DNA from: Cyanobacteriota bacterium
GTDB taxonomy: Bacteria; Acidobacteriota; Vicinamibacteria; Vicinamibacterales; UBA2999
Assembly: GCA_019752015.1 (NCBI GenBank)
Contig: JAIEMQ010000030.1
Location: 1-64,000 of the forward strand
Direction: 5' to 3'
Length of the DNA: 64,000 bases
The notes under the pieces are model-generated. The model saw only the letters and a list, made by a program, of their open reading frames with translations, ran no database searches and had not been told where the DNA came from. The translations under genes and the position numbers were made by a program. Of the stretch, positions 1-7,726 are shown one piece after another. Each line of letters begins with the position of its first letter. Positions within the stretch are counted from its first letter, which is position 1.

Positions 1-117
1 CCCGTCTTGCTTGATCCCATTCTGGACATCGTATCCGCCTTCCGGAAAGTGTCCACGGAATCGGATCAATGCCAGCCGCGCGCCTCCGCGACATAATCAC
101 ATGAGACGATCGTCGTT

Positions 118-1032
118 CTAGGTCCGCACCGGAACGTCTGAAACTCTGACAGTCAAACGCGCTCCCAGCCTCTCTTCCATTAGCACCAGCACCCCGAGAT
201 CGTCAGGCCCCATGGGGCAGCTCGAGCCGAGGACAACTTCAAACGCGGGTAGCGTGTCGAACAAGAGTTCCTTGAACGGAATCACGCGACCGGCCGATGC
301 GCGGAAGTGTGTTTCGCCCGCTGGCCCTTGTCCGTGTGGAGCACCAGGCCCACGCAACTCGTAGGCGATTAATCGCCATTCCTCTTCGGCTTCGAACGAC
401 GGATGCTTCAACTTGGGCGACGCCATCCACAGGTGGTCGGCCGCCACATCCCTGGCAACTGCCTTCAGGCGGTCTCGCTGGCGTTCGTCATCGATTGTTG
501 GCAGGAGTTCGCCCAAGGACTCATCGATGGTCCGAATGATCGTGTTGATCGCCTCGAGCTGAGCCTCGTGGCGGTAAACGATGCGGAATAGGTCGAATGG
601 AGGCTGCGTAAGACGTTCGGGATAGAAGCCGACGGCAACACCCGAACCCGAACGCCCGTAATGGAGCCACTGGCCGGCTAGGTTCAGGTTCCGACAGAAC
701 GACACGATGTAAGCCCGTGACTCGTCAGCTCGAGCGGCCACCAGTCCGTCCATGCCGTCGAGAGAGAAATTTGTTGCGGTGACTATTTGGCGCCGAAACA
801 GATCGCAGGCGAGATCAAGTCCGTACCGGACTTCGGACGGATCATTGAGAGAAGTGGCGAGCGAAGCCCATATCGTCTTCTTGTCGAAGATTCCGATCAG
901 CCCTGCACAGTCAGTGAAATGGTACAGGCGCTCAGGACGAGGGTCCGTGCTGCTGGCGGCGTACTTGCCGACCCGTTCGATCAACGACGCGGCGGCGCGC
1001 TGCCATTGTGACGATACCGCCCGACTCGCCAT
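118..1032 (-). CDS. DUF2971 family protein
   Basis: This 304-residue cytoplasmic protein looks like the DUF2971 family, whose biochemical role is not established. The signature is near the N-terminus: 'LYHFTDCAGLIGIF' followed by 'LNDPSE' (about residues 36-68), which matches the family pattern of a Tyr-His-x-Thr segment and an Asn-Asp-Pro/Ser-Glu segment. A second conserved stretch, 'WLHYGRSGSGVAVGF', lies around residue 120. The start ATG abuts the stop codon of the upstream gene with no gap (stop at 1033-1035, start codon 1030-1032), so the two are probably translated from one mRNA. DUF2971 genes are common in accessory and defence-rich DNA, which fits this part of the window. No signal peptide or membrane segment is visible. 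Confidence 0.8.
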   Translation of the reverse strand: MASRAVSSQWQRAAASLIERVGKYAASSTDPRPERLYHFTDCAGLIGIFDKKTIWASLATSLNDPSEVRYGLDLACDLFRRQIVTATNFSLDGMDGLVAARADESRAYIVSFCRNLNLAGQWLHYGRSGSGVAVGFYPERLTQPPFDLFRIVYRHEAQLEAINTIIRTIDESLGELLPTIDDERQRDRLKAVARDVAADHLWMASPKLKHPSFEAEEEWRLIAYELRGPGAPHGQGPAGETHFRASAGRVIPFKELLFDTLPAFEVVLGSSCPMGPDDLGVLVLMEERLGARLTVRVSDVPVRT

Positions 1033-1503
1033 TTACGTCGAGCGTTCCACGTCGGCGTACCGCTTGCTGACGTCCCCCGTCGTCTTCACGAAGTGATCAC
1101 GAGTTGTAAAAAGCTCGTGTCCCTGAGGGTTCGCCTCGTCCGACTGCATGACATCGGCTTCCGACGTGGTTTCGAGAATCTGTCGGACTCGATCAACCGC
1201 TATTCCCGTTTCTTCCGCGATCCCCTCAGCTGTGCGCCACGTGAAACGCGAACGATCGATCGCCGCAATTGTCAGAACTTCCTCGAGAACGCGCTTGAGT
1301 TCCTCTAGATCGACAGCGTTTGGGTCGGACTGCGACATAGTGCCGCGATATCGGTAGTCACCCTGCTGAGGATTCGACACGGACCGGAGGATGACGCCCC
1401 AACGGTCTACGCTTGGCAGGTATCCGAACCCGACGCCGTGGCCAGTGCCAGTCCCCACGGCCTCCCACTCCTGGCCCAAGTGGCGAAAGCGTCTTGTTGC
1501 CAT
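1033..1503 (-). CDS. Small protein with C-terminal winged-helix-like segment
   Basis: I do not recognise the family of this 156-residue protein. The N-terminal 45 residues are rich in Gly and Trp. Residues about 70-140 contain 'TAEGIAEETGIAVDRVRQIL', which has the layout of a helix-turn-helix, and then 'QGHELFTTRDHF', which could be the wing of a winged-helix domain. A DNA-binding role, or a role as sensor partner of the DUF2971 protein that directly follows it, is inference. It lies 59 bp downstream of a methyltransferase gene on the same strand, so the three genes may form one operon. Confidence 0.65.
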   Translation of the reverse strand: MATRRFRHLGQEWEAVGTGTGHGVGFGYLPSVDRWGVILRSVSNPQQGDYRYRGTMSQSDPNAVDLEELKRVLEEVLTIAAIDRSRFTWRTAEGIAEETGIAVDRVRQILETTSEADVMQSDEANPQGHELFTTRDHFVKTTGDVSKRYADVERST

Positions 1504-1562
1504 GAGGATCAGGATGACGGATTAGCGCCCACCTGACAAGGCCAAAGACGAAGCACGCAGGA

Positions 1563-2351
1563 CTATGCATCCTTCTTCCGAAAGATGGTCCACTGAAGTT
1601 CCCTGGGCATCGGGAACGACTGCTCGGGATCGAACGTGTGATCGCACCACTGACTCAACTGCATCAGGCATCGTTCCCGGACCGCCGACGGCACGTTCCA
1701 TACATACGAGAACTCCCCGCTGACGATTCGCTCGACGAACTGACGAAGCGTCAGGCTCGGGCCGGGGCCGCCGGGCAGCACAGCGCTTCGGATCACACCC
1801 AGATGTTCGAGATGCGCGTCGACATCGGCCTCGGTGCGAGCGCCAGGATGAAATGGGTGTTCCACTCCGGCCTCCTGGAACAGCGTCCGGAGTCTCTCAC
1901 GGACATGCACCCATGTCTCGCGGGCGTCGCCATTGCCCCATTCGTGCAGGATGTAGCCGCCAGGCTTCAAGGCGTCATGCGCTTCTCGCAAGACTGCCTG
2001 CCAGTCCGCCATTACGTAAAGGACTCGCGCGAGGACGACAGCATCGAAGAAGCTTCGAGGAAAGGGCAGGCGCGCGCCCTCGCCCGCCACGACCCGCACA
2101 GGTTGTCCTGCGACCTTCCTCTGCAGCTCGCCGAGCATCTTCACTGCCGGTTCAAGTGCCACGACGCGGCAACCGAAGCTCGCAAACGCGGTTGCCACGC
2201 GGCCGGTGCCGGCCCCGATATCGAGGACGCGCGATCCGCTCTCCAGCGCGGCAAGCGCCGCGAGCGCGCGCGCGACTTCAGGCGCAAGGATGGCACCGTG
2301 GCGCCGGTCATAGATTGTGGCGTTCGATGAAAAGTCGACGCGCTCGGTCAC
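1563..2351 (-). CDS. Class I SAM-dependent methyltransferase (UbiE-like)
   Basis: This is a 262-residue soluble methyltransferase of the Rossmann-fold class. Motif I, 'VLDIGAGTGRVA', is at about residues 43-54 and binds S-adenosylmethionine. An acidic residue closes strand 2 ('VVALEPA'), and motif 'LPFPRSFFDAVVLARVL' lies near residue 95. The C-terminal half, 'HPFHPGARTEADVDAHLEHLG', is a family-specific cap. The substrate cannot be read from the sequence. Small molecules are the usual targets in this group. It is the first gene of a probable three-gene minus-strand run. Confidence 0.85.
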   Translation of the reverse strand: MTERVDFSSNATIYDRRHGAILAPEVARALAALAALESGSRVLDIGAGTGRVATAFASFGCRVVALEPAVKMLGELQRKVAGQPVRVVAGEGARLPFPRSFFDAVVLARVLYVMADWQAVLREAHDALKPGGYILHEWGNGDARETWVHVRERLRTLFQEAGVEHPFHPGARTEADVDAHLEHLGVIRSAVLPGGPGPSLTLRQFVERIVSGEFSYVWNVPSAVRERCLMQLSQWCDHTFDPEQSFPMPRELQWTIFRKKDA

Positions 2352-2625
2352 GCCACAACGTTATCGCAGTTGTCTCGCCGACTCACCGGTCACGGGCCTC
2401 GTGGAGGGTTGAGGAGGGGGAACGCAGAGGGGAACGCTGGTTCGGCGGAGTGTTCCCCCTTTCCGCCAGCTCGGTACGCGTGGCCGAGTTGCCAGATCAC
2501 CGACTCTGGGAGACAGCAGCGGGCCGTCCTATCTTTCTATGCCCGCAGCACTTGCAGGCGACGATGACGGGCGGCGGTTTCTGCCGCCCTGGTTCGCAGT
2601 CGTCGTCTCCGATCGAGCGCCCAGA

Positions 2626-2713
2626 GCGCAGCGGGGGCGTGAGCGACCCCCTCCCAAGCGCGGCAAGTGCCCTGCCGCCTGACCCCGGAGGGTCGCTCAC
2701 GCCCCCGCTGCGC
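2626..2713. repeat. 24-bp perfect inverted repeat, GTGAGCGACCC core
   Basis: Arms at 2626-2649 and 2690-2713 are exact reverse complements over 24 bp and contain GTGAGCGACCC. The 40-bp spacer has no coding potential. A second palindrome with the near-identical core GTGAACGACCCC sits at 17786-17868, so this is a dispersed repeat type rather than a one-off terminator. No T-tract follows either arm. Confidence 0.85.
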
Positions 2714-2948
2714 ACATGTCTGTTCACATGGCACGCGGCGGTCGATGCCTCGCCGTCGACCAACGTCATGCCGCGTGCATTGACGCCGCCCGTCGTCGTG
2801 CCAACACGCGCCCGTGGCACGCGGCAGGGATCCGGGTTTGCGGGGTGTGGTGCACGTTGGATCGATCGCGGCAAGACCGTGTTCGGGACCGATGTGTCTC
2901 CTCGCCCTGGTCAACACAGATGCAGCCGGCCATCACGCGAGCGAGTAT

Positions 2949-3047
2949 GAAGCTGGGCTCGGCGCCGTCAAGGCCTCAGCGCTACGCGCCGACCGCGCGT
3001 GTGCATGTGCGCGGCTTCGGGCCTTGACCGCGCCTGCGCCCAGCTTC
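2949..3047. repeat. Long imperfect palindrome, GTCAAGG core
   Basis: The left arm 2949-2974 and right arm 3020-3047 pair over about 26 bp. They share GAAGCTGGGC at the outside and GTCAAGGCC at the inside, with a small bulge between. It belongs to a family with related palindromes at 5385-5474, 6188-6242 and 17345-17425, all built around GTCAAGR. Confidence 0.75.
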
Positions 3048-3257
3048 GGGATCTGCACTTGCGTGATGGCGGGCAAGAATCCGGAACGGCATCACGGATG
3101 GTTGAGTTTGACGTGGACTTCCAAGCGGCGGTATTCTGCAAACATCTCGGCGGTGTCACACGACACGACCCTCGGCATCGCACTCAGTGCATGCCGAGGC
3201 GTTTCCGATTCTCGCCCTCAGGGCACAATCCAACGCTCAATCGAAGTCGGCTCCGTG

Positions 3258-3311
3258 TTCGTTCACCGCAGGTGCACGAACGACTGGTTCACGAACGAAG
3301 CCGGTTCGTGA
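3258..3311. repeat. Four GTTCGT-type half-sites arranged as two dyads
   Basis: GTTCGTTCACC (+) faces GGTGCACGAAC across a 1-3 bp spacer. Immediately after, GGTTCACGAAC faces GGTTCGTGATCC. All four can be written as GTTCGTNNNCC on one strand or the other. Paired dyads of this kind are typical of operator or recombinase-binding sites. Which protein would bind is unknown. The serine recombinase gene begins about 480 bp to the right. Confidence 0.4.
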
Positions 3312-3599
3312 TCCGCTCTCAGCAGTGCTCGTCCTCGGGACCAGCGCTCACTGAGACGACGGGACCTTCAGCGGTTCGCGATACCCGTCGCAAACTGTGC
3401 CGAGGCCCCGCGTTATTGGTGCTCGCGGTCATCGACCGTGACCACAGCCGTGCGAGGTATGCACCTCACGCGGATCGATGCCGGCGTCACGCCCGCCATC
3501 AGCGCCACTGAGTCAGCGCGCCGCCCCCAGCAGGTCGGCGCGCTGCGCGCGCACTTTCCAGAACAAGCAACTGCCGGTGTTGGAACGCAGGGGCGAGCC

Positions 3600-3785
3600 A
3601 TGGAGCACGCGCACGACGCAGACGTTGGATCCGACGCGCTCTCGATCGCGCGCTGGCGGGAGCTACTGGGCGAGGACGCCGATGGATTGTCCGATCACGA
3701 AGTCGACCAGATTCGACGTCATGCTGACGCGATGGCGCGTGTGATCGTCGAGATGTTCGTGGAGCAGCGCGCCGTACAGGAGTAG
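3600..3785 (+). CDS. 61-residue acidic protein preceding the serine recombinase
   Basis: This ORF encodes a small His/Asp/Glu-rich protein starting 'MEHAHDADVGSDALSIARW'. It has a predicted helical C-terminal half ('LSDHEVDQIRRHADAMARVI'). It ends 5 bp before the recombinase start codon, so it is almost certainly cotranscribed and translationally coupled with it. I recall similar short ORFs ahead of recombinases in other genomes but cannot name a family. A directionality factor or regulator for the recombinase is an inference from position only. A longer in-frame extension upstream is possible, but its composition looks non-coding. Confidence 0.6.
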   Translation: MEHAHDADVGSDALSIARWRELLGEDADGLSDHEVDQIRRHADAMARVIVEMFVEQRAVQE

Positions 3786-3790
3786 GACGA

Positions 3791-5371
3791 GTGAGCCGCG
3801 TACCGATCACCTTGCCCGCGACGCACAATGGGTCTAAGCTGCGGCCCATGATTGGTGCGGTGATCTACGTGCGCGTCAGCACGAAGGAGCAGACGGAGAA
3901 CCTCAGCCTCCCGACACAGCTCCGCGCATGTGAGGAGTACTGCCGGCGCGAGGGCTACGAAGTACTGGAGCGCTTCAAGGAGGAAGGCGAGAGCGCCAAG
4001 ACCACGGACCGCAGTCAGCTCCAAAACCTGCTGAAGTACTGCCGGACACGTAAGGGCAAGGTTCATTTCGTGGTCGTGTACAACCTCACGCGGTTCGCCC
4101 GCGAGAAGTACGACCATTTCGCGCTGCACGCGCACCTGAAGTCTCTGGGCATCTCATTGCGATCGGCAACCGAGCCAATCGACGACACGTCCACAGGAAA
4201 ACTGATGGAAGGCGTGTTGGCGTCCTTCGCGCAGTTCGACAACGACGTGCGCTCTGACCGCACGCGCGCCGGTATGCGTGCAGCACTTGAACTCGGCCGA
4301 TGGACCTTTCCTGCGCCGATCGGATATCTGAACTCGCCGAAATGGTCTGGCAAGAGTCTGGTGCCGGACCCGGAACGCGCGCCGCTCATCGCGCGTGCGT
4401 TCGAGGAACTCGCAACGGGACGATTTACGAAACAAGAAGTCATTGCCCGAATGACCGAGACTGGCTTGCGCACGCGGCGTGGATTGGTGCTCTCGCCGCA
4501 AAGCTTTGGCCAGATGGTGCGGAATTCGATTTACATCGGCAGAGTCGAGAGCCCGGATTATGGCGTGTCAACCCGCGGCGATTTCGAGCCGCTGATCGAC
4601 GAGGCCACGTTCTATCGCGTTCAGGCCGTTCTCGATGGCCGCGTCGTCGTGGCCGGACCGCGACCGCGGAATCATCCGGACTTTCCACTCAGGGGATTCG
4701 TGCGCTGCGAGGCGTGTGGTCGGCCGCTGACCGGAAGTTGGTCGAAAGGACGCAACGACCATTACGCCTACTACCACTGCCAGCGTCAGTGCCGCGCCGT
4801 GAACGTGAGCAAGGCGAAGCTCGAAGGTTTGTTCGTGGACGAACTCGCGCTGCTGCAGCCCACGCCCGGGTACATGCGGTTGGTCAAGGATCGCGTCCTC
4901 TGCGTCTGGCAGCAGCTCACGTCGGAGATCAAGGACCGCGCGGCCGAGAGCGAGCGGCGAGTGAAAGCGATCCAGCAGAAGCTTGACCGGCTCGATGAGG
5001 CGTACTTGTTCGCGCAGACCATCGACCTGACCAGCTACGAGCGGCAGCGCGATAAGCTGCGCGAGGAATTGACGCTCGCGCAGATCGACCATCACGCCGA
5101 ATCGATCGAAGAACTCGACGTACAAGGCATCCTGGCGTTCGCTGAGCGCGTTTTACCGCGCGCGGCGGACCTGTGGGTGCAGGCCTCCCTCAATCAGAGG
5201 CAGCGCCTTCAGCAGCTGTTTCTGCCGGACGGGATCGCGTTCGACGGAAATCGATTTAATCGAACCGCCGCAACGGCACCATTTTTCAAGTACTTGGCGC
5301 CGGGCGAGAGTGCTGAGGAAAGTTTGGTGAGCCAGATAAGAATCGAACCGAAGGCCGCCGTCGCTCGATAA
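3791..5371 (+). CDS. Large serine recombinase (resolvase/invertase family)
   Basis: A site-specific recombinase of the large serine type. 'VIYVRVSTKEQTENLSLPTQ' (about residues 23-42) carries the catalytic serine in the canonical YxRVSTxxQ motif. A resolvase domain follows, with the usual 'FDNDVRSDRTRAGMRAALELGRW' linker helix (about residues 145-170), then a recombinase domain. Next comes a zinc ribbon, C-x2-C at 'CEACGRPL' paired with 'YHCQRQC' (about residues 303-330), and a coiled coil rich in Glu/Arg (375-430). The GTG at 3791 is closely coupled to the upstream small gene. ATG at 3848, directly before 'IGAVIYVRVS', is the better match to family N-termini and may be the true start. Full length (526 or 507 aa) suggests it is active. 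Its own attachment site is not identified. Confidence 0.93.
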   Translation: MSRVPITLPATHNGSKLRPMIGAVIYVRVSTKEQTENLSLPTQLRACEEYCRREGYEVLERFKEEGESAKTTDRSQLQNLLKYCRTRKGKVHFVVVYNLTRFAREKYDHFALHAHLKSLGISLRSATEPIDDTSTGKLMEGVLASFAQFDNDVRSDRTRAGMRAALELGRWTFPAPIGYLNSPKWSGKSLVPDPERAPLIARAFEELATGRFTKQEVIARMTETGLRTRRGLVLSPQSFGQMVRNSIYIGRVESPDYGVSTRGDFEPLIDEATFYRVQAVLDGRVVVAGPRPRNHPDFPLRGFVRCEACGRPLTGSWSKGRNDHYAYYHCQRQCRAVNVSKAKLEGLFVDELALLQPTPGYMRLVKDRVLCVWQQLTSEIKDRAAESERRVKAIQQKLDRLDEAYLFAQTIDLTSYERQRDKLREELTLAQIDHHAESIEELDVQGILAFAERVLPRAADLWVQASLNQRQRLQQLFLPDGIAFDGNRFNRTAATAPFFKYLAPGESAEESLVSQIRIEPKAAVAR

Positions 5372-5384
5372 TTGCCATGTCCAA

Positions 5385-5474
5385 GGGAGCGCGCTGGGCG
5401 GGTCAAGGGCGCGACGAGCATGTCGTGGAGCGGCGAGCGTGCGAGCGAACCCTTGACGCGCCCAGTGCGCTCCC
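5385..5474. repeat. 25-bp inverted repeat, GTCAAGGG core
   Basis: Arms 5385-5409 and 5450-5474 match in 23 of 25 positions as reverse complements (GGGAGCGC at the outside, GTCAAGGG at the inside). The 40-bp spacer is non-coding. It lies between the convergent serine recombinase and toxin genes and could terminate both, but no T-tract follows. The sequence is related to palindromes at 2949, 6188 and 17345. Confidence 0.75.
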
Positions 5475-5515
5475 GCAGAATCGAATGCCGGAGCGCCGGA
5501 GCTGATTGATCTCGT

Positions 5516-5899
5516 CTACGGCTCCACTGAAGACGTGGGTGCTGGTCGCAACAGCGCTACGACCGCGTCAACAATGCGCATGAGGGCTTCGGCTTTGAGC
5601 GCGCCGACTTCCGACGTGATGAGATCCCTGCTCGCGGTGAAGAGCTTTCCCGGTCTCACGTAGCTCGTGACGTCCAACGAGCCTGACGCGAAATCTGTCT
5701 GATCGAGCTTCACCGCCGACGAATCGCCGTACGGTTTGCTTGTGACCTGGCACAGCACATGATCGCCGCGGCCGACATCGGCAAGTACGACGGCAGGACG
5801 TAACTTGCTCCGCGAGAGGTCGGAGAACGGGAACTTGACGAGAACTACGGCACCCGTTGCAGGTGCGACCACGCTTCGTCCTCTTCCGTGCGATTCCAA
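5516..5899 (-). CDS. MazF/PemK-type toxin
   Basis: Type II toxin of the MazF/PemK endoribonuclease fold. 'GAVVLVKFPFSDLSRSKLRPAVVLAD' (about residues 16-41) gives the family's G-x-V-x2-V-x-FPFxDxxxxKxRPAVVL core, which includes the catalytic Arg region. 'VTSYVRPGKLFTASRDLI' is the second conserved block with the Ser/Thr and Leu-Phe-Thr residues. As drawn it overlaps the antitoxin gene by 55 bp. A GTG nine codons downstream (near 5872) would give a smaller overlap and an N-terminus closer to the family. Toxin and antitoxin are translated in tandem, antitoxin first. Confidence 0.9.
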   Translation of the reverse strand: MESHGRGRSVVAPATGAVVLVKFPFSDLSRSKLRPAVVLADVGRGDHVLCQVTSKPYGDSSAVKLDQTDFASGSLDVTSYVRPGKLFTASRDLITSEVGALKAEALMRIVDAVVALLRPAPTSSVEP

Positions 5900-6066
5900 T
5901 CCTCGCCAAGTGCCGCCTCGCTTAACAACGCCGTCTCGGAGACGCGTGCGGCCGGCGTCTCGTCCAGGATTGTCACCAGGGCGCGACGCGGGACGCCAAG
6001 GCGCACCTGTTCGAGCAGCTTCACATTGCCCTTCTCGTCGACAATCGCTTCCACGGTCTTGATCAT
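5845..6066 (-). CDS. Antitoxin partner of the MazF-like toxin
   Basis: A 73-residue protein beginning 'MIKTVEAIVDEKGNVKLLEQ', which resembles the AbrB/SpoVT-like or beta-strand N-terminal DNA-binding part of short antitoxins. The C-terminal tail is acidic and probably disordered ('ALGEDWNRTEEDEAW'), as expected for the segment that wraps a MazF dimer. It precedes and overlaps the toxin gene, the usual arrangement for autoregulated toxin-antitoxin operons. The assignment rests on the N-terminal pattern and on gene order. Confidence 0.82.
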   Translation of the reverse strand: MIKTVEAIVDEKGNVKLLEQVRLGVPRRALVTILDETPAARVSETALLSEAALGEDWNRTEEDEAWSHLQRVP

Positions 6067-6151
6067 TTGTTCAGGCTCTCGGGTACAGCGTACGCGAAGC
6101 GGCTGGCTCCCGGCAATCGTCGCGTTTGGCGTCCGGACAAGCGTCGCTGAT

Positions 6152-6280
6152 GTTCGGCGCTCCGCAGGCCGATCCTACGGTATCCTCGGCGCGCGTCAAG
6201 GCTGCCCTCCTTCGTCGGCGCTGCGCGGCCTTGACCCGCGCCATCGGCTCCCGTTTTTGGCAATTATCGGAGCGCCGAAC
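6152..6280. repeat. Nested palindrome
   Basis: Outer arms of 13 bp (GTTCGGCGCTCCG, 6152-6164 and 6268-6280) enclose inner arms of 18 bp (6188-6205 and 6225-6242, 16 of 18 paired, containing GTCAAGG). The inner stem belongs to the GTCAAGR palindrome type also seen at 2949, 5385 and 17345. The outer stem has no second copy in the window. Confidence 0.75.
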
Positions 6281-6546
6281 CGACTGCGCATCCCTGTGCA
6301 GGACGGCGGTTGGACGTCGCAGATCGCCGACGTCCTGCACTCGAACGTGACACGTGCCTGCCGCCTCGCGTACCGCCGACGTACACGGGCAGCAACTCGT
6401 GATCAGGCCGCATGTGTGAACCGTCAAAACGCGGCCCCGTTTCGGCAACCTTTACCGCAGTCCGGCGCCACGAATGTGCGCTGCAATCGCCCCTGATCGG
6501 TTCAGTGGCTTGCGCCCCGTTTGTGAGCTGATCGAAACCTCCGTCA

Positions 6547-6569
6547 GGGGCGGCAAAGAACGCCGCCCC
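6547..6569 (-). terminator. Hairpin downstream of cassette copy 1
   Basis: GGGGCGGC and GCCGCCCC (8-bp perfect arms, 7-nt loop) lie about 110 bp downstream of the minus-strand cassette. The second cassette copy has the equivalent hairpin GGGCGGC/GCCGCCC at 17897-17917. Both are followed, in plus-strand orientation, by CTGTCGCGCG-like sequence. Conservation next to both copies suggests a terminator or a boundary of the cassette. Confidence 0.5.
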
Positions 6570-6679
6570 ATCTGTCGCGCGACGCGCTCGCGCATCTTCT
6601 TGCAGGCACAGGCGTTCGTGGCGCGGACCAAGCGGAGGATGAACGCGACAACGAGTCCATCGTGGACGCGCGAGCGGGG

Positions 6680-7726
6680 TTAAGGAACCGGGTTGAGAAA
6701 CGGGTTGATGCTGTGCGGAGCAGCGTCCCCCCTCTGTTCCTCCATGCGACGTCCTCGACGGCGCATCCGGGGACGGCTCACCAGAAGAGGGGAGAGATGC
6801 TCGTACGTGTGCGGCAGGACCACACATTCGATCGTCGCGCGACCCGACGCGAGGGCGTCAGGAATGGCGGGCGGGACCTGTTCGAAGGCGGCCTCATCTT
6901 CGGTCAGCCATCGTCTGTAGAGGTGGGTGAATCGCGGCCCTCCGAACACGTCCGCACACCGTTTGAGAAAGGCGCGAAGCGCCTCCGGGATCGTGCTCAG
7001 ATCGGTGCCTCGCCGTCGGTGAAAGAAGTAGCGCTTGAGGTCGTAGATCGCGGCGGCCTGAAGCGGGCTCTCGAGCTCCTCGTGGACCACGGCGCGATAG
7101 GCCTCCATGCCGCGGCGCAGCGGTTGTGGAAACACGATCCGGATGGTCCACGACGAGGCCATCCGAAGCAGCGCCGTGTGCCCGACGAGGAACGTTCGGA
7201 AGTCATCGGTCCAAGGCACGGTCGCGAGGTACAGGACCACGACGTGCCCGCTCGCATCAATCCCGATCGGAAAGGTCCCAGGAAACTGGTTAGCCTGCTC
7301 CGATGACTCCGACGCGGCCATCGTCTGGAGAAATGCAACCTTCTCAGATCTTGTGGCGAGCCAGTCGAGATCCGGACCCGTGAGGGCCGCGTCAAGCCGC
7401 ATCAGCCGCTCTGCCGCAGACCGTGCGGGCACGGCCCGACGGTAGCGGCCATCGGCCTCGCCGATCGCGTGGTACAGCGCTCGGTGCTGGACGTGGTAGA
7501 GCCTGGCGCGGTTGTGGATGCAGTCCGCCGTCACCGCAAAGCCACGCCGCACCAGCTTGTCGAAAAATGTGTTGCACCTGTCGCCGCCGTTGGCGATGCT
7601 CGCGAACGTGGCGTACTGCCGCTTGACACACAGACCGGCGTGCCGCATCACGAGTACGAGGAATCGCGCTTGGCGTTCGGTGAAGCCGTACTCGACCACG
7701 ATCTGGGCGCGTTCGGTGTCCGTCAT
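6680..7726 (-). CDS. Mobile-element cassette protein 2 (winged-helix, unknown function), copy 1
   Basis: The start at 7726 (MTDTERAQIV) forms an ATGA overlap with the stop of the upstream cassette gene, so the two are translationally coupled. Residues about 1-85 look like a winged-helix domain ('TERQARFLVLVMRHAGLCV' then 'FFDKLVRRGFAV'). The remainder, about 250 residues, includes 'HVVVLYLATVPWTDDFRTFL' and 'THLYRRWLTEDEAAFE', which I cannot assign. It resembles proteins that travel with replication-relaxation and conjugation genes in soil-bacterial genomes, a recollection that needs a database check. A second, frameshifted copy lies at 17935-19126 and aligns along the whole length. Confidence 0.7.
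   Translation of the reverse strand: MTDTERAQIVVEYGFTERQARFLVLVMRHAGLCVKRQYATFASIANGGDRCNTFFDKLVRRGFAVTADCIHNRARLYHVQHRALYHAIGEADGRYRRAVPARSAAERLMRLDAALTGPDLDWLATRSEKVAFLQTMAASESSEQANQFPGTFPIGIDASGHVVVLYLATVPWTDDFRTFLVGHTALLRMASSWTIRIVFPQPLRRGMEAYRAVVHEELESPLQAAAIYDLKRYFFHRRRGTDLSTIPEALRAFLKRCADVFGGPRFTHLYRRWLTEDEAAFEQVPPAIPDALASGRATIECVVLPHTYEHLSPLLVSRPRMRRRGRRMEEQRGDAAPHSINPFLNPVP

Larger units (their letters stand above)
2352..3599. other. Gene-poor region with palindromes
   Basis: I see no convincing protein gene in these 1.25 kb; the open frames lack family motifs. The region instead holds a hairpin with 9-bp arms (AGGGGGAAC, 2415-2423 and 2452-2460) just upstream of the methyltransferase, a 24-bp perfect palindrome (2626-2713), a long imperfect palindrome (2949-3047) and a cluster of four GTTCGT half-sites (3258-3311). 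They are listed separately. Confidence 0.6.
6067..6679. other. Gene-free spacer with nested palindrome
   Basis: No protein gene is supported in these 613 bp. They contain a nested palindrome at 6152-6280 and a hairpin at 6547-6569 that probably terminates the minus-strand cassette transcript. Confidence 0.55.

Noticed and set aside
1853-2950. Plus-strand frame of 365 codons
   Set aside because: Overlaps the methyltransferase in antisense and runs through the palindromes; Arg/Ser/Pro-rich with no family signature.
2352-3599. CRISPR array
   Set aside because: Repeats here are single palindromes of different sequence, not equally spaced direct repeats, and no cas genes are in the window.
6152-6280. 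Integron attC site
   Set aside because: Nested arms and length are reminiscent of attC, but no GTTRRRY core pair, no integron integrase and no cassette array are visible.
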